Under the pieces are notes generated by a model, which searched no databases, was not told the origin of the DNA, and saw nothing but the letters and a program-made list of their open reading frames with translations. Shown here one piece after another: positions 28,701-40,700 of a stretch of 64,000 nt of DNA. The stretch's first letter is position 1, and the number at the start of each line of letters is the position of its first letter. The translations under genes and the position numbers were made by a program. Location: NCBI GenBank assembly GCA_021292105.1, contig CM037874.1:36196185-36260184 (forward strand). The letters are read 5' to 3'. This DNA comes from Anadara kagoshimensis. Lineage: Eukaryota > Mollusca > Bivalvia > Arcoida > Arcidae.

Positions 28701-31700
28701 ACATGAATAGGAACTACCATGTTAGTCTGTCATCTTGTTGTTGTACATTTGTGACCAGACCATAAGGCAGAGATGAAGCTTAACTATTTTGAGTTAGGGG
28801 CCGAGCTCACTTCAGAAAAGAAGCTTTAATAGGAATAAGAATCTAAAATATGTAATCATATAGGAGCTCAGAGTGATTTTAGGAGCTATGGGCCCTGCTA
28901 ATCTTACTTCCTGTAAGCATTACTTCTCCAGAGGGATTTCATGAAACTTCACATAAATTATCTCCATGGTCCAAGAGTGACTGGACCTTCAGTAAAGGTA
29001 ATTTCTCTAAAGGTGAAATTGTGGAGGGTGTAGGTTACAACTACTGGGTGAAGGGTAAGTACAAGCACAATTCTAGTTAATTATGGGGGATGCCTAATTG
29101 GGGAGGGTGTAGGTTACAACTGAGGGATGAGTACCAGTACAATTCTAGTTAATTATGTGTGTATGCGCCTAAATGGTATATTGAAATTATTAATAGTTTA
29201 TTTGATATGTATAATTGTAGGTGTTACTGGTAAAATGAGCACGGAAACGGCTCATGACGATGATAACTTTGGTACTGAAAGTTCACAAAAGGTAAATATT
29301 TACAGGTTATTTATGGATATTGTACAAGAAAGGTAAACTTGTATTTGTACTGCTCTTTCAACTTTGACAAATTTTCAAAGCATGATATACATAAGTGAAA
29401 AAACCCAGAAATCAAGGAACTAATGTGTGGTTATATTTCCCTTTACCAAATGCATTGATATACCAGGGGATGTAAATATACAGTTTCCACCACCATCCCA
29501 GATCTAACTGCAAGTGTAAGAATTTTAAAGGGGATGTAAGTTTTCATGTGTTCATTCTTAAATTGACATCTAGCAGTAATTTTTCATTTATTAACAGATA
29601 ATTAGGAGAGTGTAAGAGACAATCAGTCTCTTAAGGTCCATAGCAGGCCTCAGGGTTCTTATTGTAAATGCAGCACTCAGTGGTCTATAAAGCACTTGCT
29701 TACAGATCATATAGCCTTGCACCACTTAGGTTAGAATCCTACACGAGTCAGGTTCTAGTGTGATAAAGTTTGTCAGTTTCCTTGCTGAAGGTAGATGGTT
29801 TTATCCAGGCACTCCGGTTACCTTCATTATTCTAAATCTCACTGCCTGAGTATGTCGAAGTCTTTGAGTTGGATGTAAGAAATACTCCATTTCTTCACTC
29901 TTAAATTCACATCTAATAGTATTATTTTTCTTTATTAACAGATATTATGAGGCTTTAGGTAAAGATCGGCGGACAGAGTGTTGTCTGGATTATACATGGG
30001 ACGTTCAGATACAGCGCTGTTAGTCGACAATCCGCCCTTCACGTCTGGAAGATCATCGTGGCTCATACACCACAGACGCTGAGAGAAATACTTCCTACAT
30101 TGTTCAAACTCTTACTTAGTTGTCTAGCTAGCACCAGTTATGACAAAAGACAGGTAATTATATCAATAATAATAATAATAATTTTGTTACTGAACTAATC
30201 AAGGGCCCACAAGAGCAACTACAACCAAACTAAAATTCCAAATAAATATATTAGATTACAGTCAAATCTGTCTTTAAAGGCCAATTTAGGGAACTGGTAA
30301 GATTGGCCTTTATGGGCAAGTGGCCCTTATATAGAGGTTCAAATAACATAAAGAAAATTGGGATAAAAATCCTCTTGCTTTTAAAAGCAGGTGGTCATCA
30401 TATATAGAGGTGGCACATGAATAAAGAACGTTGGGATAAAAATCCTAAAGCTTTTAAAAGCAGGTGGTTCTTATATAGAGGTGGCCTTCAAGGCAGGTTG
30501 GACTGTATTACATGAAGTCGATGTACATACATGTACATGTAGTTATATTTCTTTTTTCACTGTTTACATACTTTGATCATTTTGAGACAAGGTGATATTA
30601 AATATCTTGCTTACACTTGAGTTGTTAATAAGATACTTGAAGATGTTTTGATGCTTATTAAAATTAAAAGCTATAAAATATATAAAACTGGAAGAAAATT
30701 AGTTTGGACATACATTTGTATGATGTAAATTATTTAGGTATGGGTGGTTGGAAGTATACATATGTGAATATGTAATTTCATAGTTGTAAATTATTTTTAA
30801 ATTTTGTTTAAGACAGTTTTCAGTGTTCAATAGTAGGAAGACAGTTTTAACATCAAATATAAAGCATCACTGTATTATATGTTCCTGAATATGAATGTTT
30901 TTATTTCTATTTTGTCCAGGTTGCAGCTAGAACACTAGGTGATCTTGTAAGGAAGCTTGGAGACAGAGTATTACCAGAGATCATTCCAATCCTGGAGAGC
31001 GGTCTGGATTCTGAACAAGCAGATCAAAGACAAGGTGTCTGTATAGGTCTGAGTGAAATCATGGCAGCTACTAGTAGAGATCATGTAAGTCCAAAAAATA
31101 TATAACCCTGCCCATCCACCCAAGTCCTTTTGTCTCTTCATTGAGTGAACAGCAACTGTTAGTAGAAATTATATGAGTCCAAAAATTTAAAATCCCACCC
31201 ATCCAAGTTGTTTTCTCTCTTCACTGAGTGAAAAAATGGCAACTAGCACTAGATATCATGTATTATAGCCCCACCCACCAAGTAGAAGCAAGTAGCTCAG
31301 TTGGTGAAGTGTCAGACTCAAGATCTAAAGGTTGAGGGTTCAAATCCTGACGGGGGCATATTGTGATCTTAAGCTAGTTGTTTCATTTTACATTGCTGCT
31401 GCTGTGTCAGGATAATGAACCAGTAGGACTTCAACCTCTGCAACTGCTGTCTATATGAGCTAGCATATTAAAGTTGCCATGAGTGTGTGCTAGTACAAAG
31501 CAGACATATACATAATGCACATTGTCAGTCATGGTCATGTCGTGGTAGTCCAGTGTGATCTGGCTGACACTAGCAACACAGTAGAAAGTTTTTAGATGTG
31601 TCAATGCAAGTCTAAGGCTTACTTAAAGTGTCCACTACAGTGAGTGAAGTTGTTTCTGTCCTCACTTGGTTTTCTAGTGGCAAAATATACACTTACTAAA

Positions 31701-34700
31701 CATGTATAAATGTCATTTAAATATGTAATTCAGTTTAATTGTAATATGTTTTCAGGTGTTGGTGTTCTCAGACAGTCTGATTCCAACTGTTCGTCGTGCA
31801 CTCATTGATCCGCTACCAGAAGTACGAGAGGCAGCAGCACGCACATTTGACAATCTCCATGCCAACATAAGTCAGCGAGCATTAGATGAAATCTTGCCAG
31901 ACTTACTACAGAAACTGGTATATAGATAAATTTCTTAAAAGTTATAATAGTTATACTAACATAAAGATATTTTGTCAGAGATCATATAGTGTTATAAAAA
32001 TATAAACATGATTGCACCTATTGTTGCACTTACAAATTGTCATTGTCAATAGCCATTTTTGGGGTTTTTATTTTAGTGATGTTCGAGTTAGACAAATATT
32101 GCTAATTAATAAATGCTATTTATGCTAGTATAATAATAACATAATGACATGAAAGGATAAGATGCTAATTCATGATTATGCTAACTGTCATTGTTCAGTG
32201 TGTGCCAAACTTCGTCGGACCGTCCGACAAGTCCGATAAAATTACCGCTGGTCCGATAAAAAATCAAGATTTTTCCGGACCGTAAGTCCGGTAACCAGTT
32301 CGGAAAATAGAGAGGCCAAAAATTCGGATTTATAGTTCCGATCCAATTCGAATTTTATTATTGCCATCCGACTTCCGTTATTACAAAAATGTTTAACCTG
32401 AAATATACGTTCCAGGAGCTATTCCACAGCAATAAAACGGAAAGCAGGAGGCCCAAATTATGAATAAAACGTAAAAGAAAATATAAGCAGCATTGGATGG
32501 AGGGGCGACCATGGTTGCAATTTGACGAGGAGAAATGTGTAATGAAATGCACACACTGCTTTGAATTTTATGGGTCGGGAGGCGCAGCACACAATAATAA
32601 TTTAAAAGGCCAAAATACATTTATTTGTACTTCCATAAATAAATGTATTCTGACCTTTTAAATTATTATTGTGTGCTACGCTTCCCTAACTCGACCCGAC
32701 CCGACTCGTTTCTCCTTGTCAAATTGCAACCATGGTCGCCCCTCCATCCAATGTTTCTTAAATTTTCTTTCAAATTTTCTTCATAGTTTGTGCCTCCCGT
32801 AGCTTTCCGTTTTAAAGGAGAAAATAAGTAAATATTTACAAAACCGAATAATTGTTTTTTTTTATTGAAGAATTTTTGGTCCAGTAAAAAACTTTACGGT
32901 CTGGTAAAGTTTCTAGGTTTACCAGACCGAATGTCCATTAATCATTTTGAAAGTTTGGCACACACTGTTGTTGTTGTTAAAATTTGATTGTGCTGAATAA
33001 AAAAGTACACAAGACATGTGCAAGGACGGTTCTTTGACCATGTCTCTTCTGAAGGACCTCAAGGCTTTCATTTCTAAATGCCAAGTGCATGTGGAAAGAG
33101 CAGTCTCTATCAATTTTGAAGTCTTGGTCAAACCCTGTCTATAAGTGATCAGCTGGCATTAGGGTTAATACATTGATTAATTATTCATTAACTGTGTAAT
33201 GCTTATATTTTGCCATGGTTTTATTTTCGCTGTATTCGTGGTCCAGTGTATTCCTGTGAAAATAAAACGACAGCAAAAATATGTGGGTATTTCCAGCCAA
33301 TCAATCTTGCTAGAGTTGTTTTCATTTAGTCAGATAAGACTGCGAAAATGTTGACACGGCGAATACACTAGTCATCGTCAAACCGCGAAAGTTTGACACA
33401 TGAAAATAAAGCATATACAGTACTGTAGATGTTCTAATGTTCACATATTCAGCATTTTAATTTTTCTCTTGATTTATTTTTCAGGGAGATCCAGAGTATT
33501 CAGAGCGAGCACTTGATGGTTTACAACAAGTCATGACAGTTAAAAGTAGAGTGGTGCTTCCTTATCTAGTACCACAGGTATGTGATAGAAATTTTTTGTC
33601 TCATTCTGTGATCACAAGGCTGTAACATGGCTTTTTATACAATCATTTCCAGAAACAGGACATATTGTGGTAAAGTGTTGTCCGTATGCAGGAGTTTCTT
33701 TAACAAATCTTGGTATATAATTATTAGGACCATGTGTCGGCCAAAACAGGGGATAACCTTGTGTAAAATTCTCAGAGTTGTGCCCCTTTGACTGAAAAAA
33801 AAAAACATGTCCCTAGATACCGGATTGGAGGAAAAATCTGATGTGATTACAAACCAAATTGTCAATGACAATCCTTAAAGGTACTGTTGTTATCGGTCCC
33901 GATACATTTTTAAGTATACCAAGTTTGAAATAAAAATTCAAAATGGATGCATAAAAGATATGTGGAGGCAGAGTAGTCTGAATTGAGTTATGACAGCTGT
34001 GTGTCACCTTGCAAATCGAACTTTCATCGCCAGCAATGGGTACTTCCAACTCTGCCCTAGGTATATAGTGTCCGTCTTGTAAGGACATCCTCCACATTGA
34101 TACCTAGTCAAGGAATTTCTGGTGCACCCACTCCTCTTTTCAGAGGACCCCCTGCTAGAGGGTTGATTTGACTTTTGTCTCAGACCTTCCCAAGGGTAAT
34201 CGGGTAATTGAATACCCAGTTTGTTACCCCTAAAGCAAGCATTGCCACCACACCATGCTACATATAGGGTGTGATTTCATTTATATAGCATGCTATAGTT
34301 CAAGTGCTAATTCACAGTTTTATTTAATTTGCATATATTTAAAAAATTGAAACAATTTATTATGTATATATAGGGATATTCCTGTTTTAATTCAATTTTG
34401 ATTTAAGCAATATAGTATTTTAAATTTTGATAAAAGAAAATTAATATTTAATTCTTATTTTGGCCATGAAAATGAGATTTCACAAAATATCTAAAATCCT
34501 TGATTTTTTAAGGGGAGATAATCATGTTTTTGACGTTGAGCTCTAATTGAAATCTAGAATAATCATTATTACTCATAGAAAAACGTTTTTTTTATAAATT
34601 AAATATTTCTATGAAAATATATTTATAAGAGATTTGGCCATAACTAGACATTATATATATAAAGAGGGAAAAATATTCAGAAAAAAAACTTATAATCTGC

Positions 34701-37700
34701 CCTTGTTTACTTTGTTCATTACCATAGGTTTTTATGTGTCCTTAAATCCTTCAGTTTAATGGGGTTCGCCACTGTACCACATGATACCCTCTAATATTTG
34801 TGTAGAACACTCATTTCCAATGGATATGGAATCAAATAAGATGGCCTTTCCCCTAAAAACAACAGAAATCCAGGAATTTCCTACATTAAGTTTTCTGAAA
34901 TGTTCCGAACAAATGTTAAGAGGTATTGGTCACGTGTTACAGCGATGAACCCAATTCTGGTTGTCTACCTGGATTTATTGTCAATACCCTTTATGCCTTT
35001 ATGTTGTCCTAATAAACTAAGCATGTTAGAGTTAGATTGAACTGTATATTCGACTTGAAATCTTTTGATAGTTAATCAATTTTATTTATTTTTTTTAGCT
35101 CACCTCTCCACCTGTAAATACCAGAGCATTGTCATTTTTGTCATCGGTAGCAGGGGATGCATTAACTAGACATTTGACTAAAATCTTACCAGCCTTGATG
35201 TCGTCCCTTAGTGAAAAATCAGGATCACCAGAGGAAGAACAGGTAAGTTCAGTAGATGGTAGGAAAGTTCATTTGAAGACATTTCTTAACTATATAAATG
35301 TCAAACTATTTCATATTATTTTTCTCCATTTTTACACTACATAACACTACAAGGTAAGTTCACCAGATGGTATAAAAATTAAAACCATAGTTAAAAACAT
35401 TTCTTTGTTATATAAATAATGATTTCATTTTTATCCTTCTACACTACATAATATAATACAATTTAATTGATATTTCTACACCTCTCTACCATACACACAC
35501 TCACACTCAGCACTTCATCATCATGATAAAAAATTTTAAACCCAAATTAAAAAAAAATAATCCATGATTTCTGAAGGCAGATGGGTAATTTTATTGTTTA
35601 GAAAACCAAAAAATTTAAATTTGGATAGTAAATAGATTTATTTTCTTGCCAACATATTTATTTTGGTGGTGTACTAATTTTCACTTATTTTGCGGTCGTT
35701 TATTTTGTGCAAAAAATGTTACTAAGCGAAAATTGTATTATGCTTATTGTGTTATAGAGCATTTTTAAAAACCATGAAAATTTAACTACACGGATATGTC
35801 TTAATTTCATATACCAGCGAAAATGAGTACATATGAAATTAAATACGTTAAATTTTGTATACATGTTGTTACCATGGTAATTATTGTGTTACCATGATAA
35901 TTGTTTTTTAAACATGGAAATTATTCTTTACCTCCTTACTATTTTACAGGAATTGGACTACTGCAGAAGTGTGGTATTGTCAGTCACAGATCCAGAGGGT
36001 GTGAGAACCATTATGGAAGAACTTCTATCAGCTGCCAATACTCCCTCTGCAGACTTGTGTAGTTCTGCTGTTACAATTCTACATGCGTTTTGTGAAGGAA
36101 CATCAGCTGACTATTCTGATTACCTCCCCCAACTTTTCAGAGGACTTATTGGATTGTTTGTTAGAAGTGATGAGAAAGTTTTACATGCCAGCTGGAATTG
36201 TCTGAATGCAGTAACCAAGGTAAACTTTAAGCATCCTTGAGCTCCGAATTTTTTATTCCACCTGATTTACAATCACTATTTTTGGGGAATTTCAGTGGTA
36301 AATTTTAATTATTTTTCTCAAAAGAAACCTTCCTGTATTCTGTTGTAATGCATGTTTTACGTTAAAAGGATACATATATTTATATTAAGAAGCTAGAATT
36401 TGTTATTTCGCCAAAAGTAAGTGGGGCACATAGTGTTTGCTCCGTTTCTTGCGTAAACATTTTGTCAGCTCTTTTCTCAACAACAACATTGAATTTAAAA
36501 AATCTTTATGAAACTTCACAAGAACAATGTTATGGTGATGTAGGCATGCCATTGATTATTCATACTTTGATCATGCAGATGGTTGGGATTTTTAGTTGGG
36601 GTTCATTTTTGAAATGACATCCCATTTCAGTTATAACTTGTTTTTTTTTTTTTATAGAAACTTGATGTATCTGAGATGTTACAACACATAGCTGATGTTA
36701 AACTGGCTATGAGGTATGCTACATCTGACTTCAAAGGTAAAGAACTTCCAGGATTCAGTCTACCAAAGAAGGTAAGTGTGACATAAAAAAAAAACCCACT
36801 AAACATTAAGTATTTCTTTTTGCATCCAACATTTCCTAGTCAATTCAGCTGTTTTAGTAAATTTTCAAGTAGAAGAGCGATTTCTAAAAGTAGACAACAA
36901 ACTTGGTCCAAATCTAATTACATGTAGTAGAAAACTTACTGACCGTGATGGCTTTATTGAAACTATTGAGTCTTCACTTTTTTTGACAAAAATGGTTCCA
37001 ATATACATTTAATATTCATCGGGTTAAAATTTTGCAGTTATGTAATTGGGAAAAAAATGATAGAGAAAATTTCACGGAATTGTGTCTTGTGAAAGTAAAG
37101 GCCATTCTGGACCTTGGTAATTAAAATTTTTTTACTTTAAATCTTGTTCATAGTGTTTCTAAGAGATGACTTGTCAGAGATTTAGCATTTCATAGGAATA
37201 ATGAGAATGTTGAATTTTGGATCCAGTGGTTTTGAGTTTAGGAACAAGTGGATAGATAAAGGGTGTTTACTTTATTTCTTCTACCAACATTTTTACTACC
37301 ACTTTTCTCCAAACCTTTTTAGCAGATCTTTATGAAACTTCACAGGAACAATCTCCGAGTGGAGTGTATGTGCAATTGGCTATTCATATTTTAATCCGTG
37401 AGTGAGTTTATCGTTAAAGATGGAACAAACTTGTTTCCATTCTGGTATTTCGTTCCGTCTATTGACAGCACAAGATTGCTTTTAAACCAGCTCACTCTCG
37501 TTGTTGTGGGTCCTGCTAATTCGACATTTAATACCATGCTCTCGGAATTTCCAGGAACATGTGTATAGGAAGTCGAGTCAAGACCTGTTTATATAAAAAA
37601 AACATACATATGGTTGGGGATTTTCCAGTTGGTGTTCATTTGAGGGGCACTTTTGAAATTGGATCCCATTTCAGTTATAACTTCTTATTTCAGGGTATTG

Positions 37701-40700
37701 CTCCAATTTTACCAATATTCAGAGAAGGAGTACTAAGTGGATCACAAGATGTAAAAGAACAGGCGGCCATTGGACTGGGAGAATTAATTAATCTTACTAG
37801 TCCAGAAGGATTAAAATCATCTGTTGTTGCAATAACTGGTCCCTTGATTCGTATCCTTGGAGACAGATTTACCTGGAATGTCAAAGTCGCTGTTTTGGAG
37901 ACTTTAACCATTTTGTTAGGCAAGGTCAGTATTCATATTAAACATTTCATTTGCAACATGCAAGATTAAAAATGTTAACAAAGAAAGATTGTCAATAATC
38001 ATAAGATGTTTACATTGGATTAATCAGTGTACTATGTGATACTTCATAACATTCGTGCGGAAAATTATTTTCATTAAATATTGAATCTTATACGTTCATG
38101 TTTTCCCATAAAAAATATGTTTGTCTAATAATTTGCAGCATTAACTTTTTCCAAATTATTCAGCTCAAATGTTAAAGAGTATCCTTTGGTTTCTCTGATA
38201 AATTCAAATAAGTATTGATAATTCAAACGAAATATTGACATCAGTTTGTTTTGGTTACGGTGGAAAGCCAACATATTTATTTTCAAGGTGTACTAATTTT
38301 TGCTTCTTTTGTGGAAAATAAACACCAAGCAGAATTTATATTGTGCTTATTGTGCATATTTCAAAAAGCAAAAATTGAACTACACGGATATATCTAATTA
38401 TCCTATACAGCGAAAACAAATACATGTGAAATTAAAGATGTTTACAGTATATTGAATGAGATTTTAATATAAGAAAAAAGTTGTTGAGTCAGAACCAGAT
38501 GCCTTTCAACATTCTTATTTTAGGTCGAATCTTAAACATAACAACTCGACGTACAATGGTGGGGGAGGAGATTTGGGATTTGTCTTTTAAGAGACTGCAC
38601 CAGTTTGGTTTTACAGATTTAATTTGATTACACATATACATGTATATTTAAATTTCTTATTTATTTAGGTTGGAGCATTGTTAAAACCATTCTTGCCACA
38701 GTTACAGACAACATTTCTGAAAGCTTTGAATGATCCACAGCGGTCGGTCAGATTAAAGGCTGCCTCGGCTTTAGGGAAGTTAATAGTTATCCACATGAGG
38801 GTGGATCCTTTGTTTACAGAACTTCATAATGGAATTAAGAATGCCGCAGATACTAGTGTCAGGTGAGAGTTTGTTTGAACTTCAAGTAGACTATACTCCA
38901 GGCCCCGGTTTCACAATCCATCCTTAGCTTAGATTTTCCTTAACTTAAATCTGATAAAATTTCAAATCTTCATAATTTTGTTGTTTTTTTGGATATTGAG
39001 GAATTTAAGATGTCATTATTATACTACTAGATTTAAACATTTGCATTTAGTTTTGACAATAATATTCATCAGTAGTTCCAAAAATAGTTAACCAAATTTT
39101 GCTAAATTTAAGTTAAGGAAAGTCTTAGCTAAGGAATGATTGTGAAACCGGGCCCAGGTACTTTACCTTGTGTAAATTTGCATAAACAATGTTTCAACAA
39201 AGTTAACAAAGAACTAGTCTACATAAAGATGGTGATATGTCGTGTGATTTATCTCAACTTTTTATTTTACTAAATCACAACTTTCCGTCATATTATATCA
39301 ACTTGTGATGGTATTAAGTCAACATGGCGAGATAATTTTATGCCGACCGAAATTATCTGGATGTCAGAAATAAGCCACCATACTAGAAAATTGTTTTTCA
39401 AGGAAATTACTTTAGTGCATACATTTAGTTTATTAAGTTAAGCTTTCACAGCCATATACTGCAAATACTTCAATATTTCAATTGTATGAATGAAATTTCA
39501 CATGATAATCATAATAAAACCTATGGTAAATATCATTATAACTTTCCCTGTTTGCAATTGATTGTAGCAATTAATTGTAATTAATATCAGGTTACTTGAA
39601 TGATTTGTTCTTGTTACTAGGGATACGATGCTACAAGCTTTAAGGTTATGTTTGAATGGTGCTGGTAAGAAAATGTCAGAGGCATTGAGGAAGCAGATCA
39701 TGGCAACTTTACAAGGCATGCTGGGAATACAGGAAGACTCCACCAGATCAGTGTCATCTGGATGTTTAGGATCACTGTGTTCATCAATGTCAGAGGAAGA
39801 ACTTGCAGATACACTGATACAGCATCTTCTAGGTACAGTCAAAATTCGTTATCTCTAAATTCACGGGAGGAAAAAAAAAAAAACTATGACTTATCCAAAG
39901 TTTGAAATAACAGAAGACAGGTTTTTGGTGTTTTCCAAACAAAGAGATGCAATTAAAGTTTTTGTATCTGAAGTTGTACTGGATGTAATCAGGAATCTAA
40001 AGCAGATTAAATGATGATTATATATCCATATTAAAGATTTATTTTTTAATTGAATGGGTTCTTTTGCCACCATCCCTGAACTGACAACAAGTGAAAGAAT
40101 CTTGTTGCGTCGTAAAACACCCTAGTCAATGTACATGTTATTTTTCGCATACATTCAGTTGATCAATTTTTACTGTAACAAACCATCAAAGTTTGCCTAA
40201 ATAAAAAAAAAGAATTACAAGTGTATGTACATTACATGTTTACATCATTACATGTAAAAGAATAAATACATATACAGAAAAAAGAAGCCAGAAATAAGTG
40301 TCTGAGCACTTATTTATATTGATTGATTGAATGATTGATCGATTGAATGATTTATTGATTGATTGTTTGATATTACAGATAATGATACAAGTGTTGACTG
40401 GATGCTACGTCAGGGCAGAAGTATCGCTCTTTATGTAGCCCTAAAAGAATCACCGGACGCAATCTGGAAGCCAAGTTTCCAACAGAGTATTATCAATGTA
40501 ACAACTACGTTGACTGGATCTGATAGGGTAATTATAAATCATGTGACAACTTATGAATCATGTGACAACTTATAAATCATGTGATCACATTGACTCGATC
40601 TGATAGCCTGATAGGGTAATTATAAATTATGTGATAAATTATAAATCATGTGGCCACATTGACTGGATCCATTGGGGCAATGGTAAATGAATCATGTGAC

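Noticed and set aside
32358..32620. Minus-strand 64-75-codon frames in the foldback element
   Set aside because: They are antisense to the captured zinc-finger fragment, which reads correctly on the plus strand, and they have no similarity of their own.
39498..39842. 114-codon minus-strand frame across GCN1 exon 35
   Set aside because: It is antisense to a confirmed coding exon and extends into its intron; no splice context on the minus strand.
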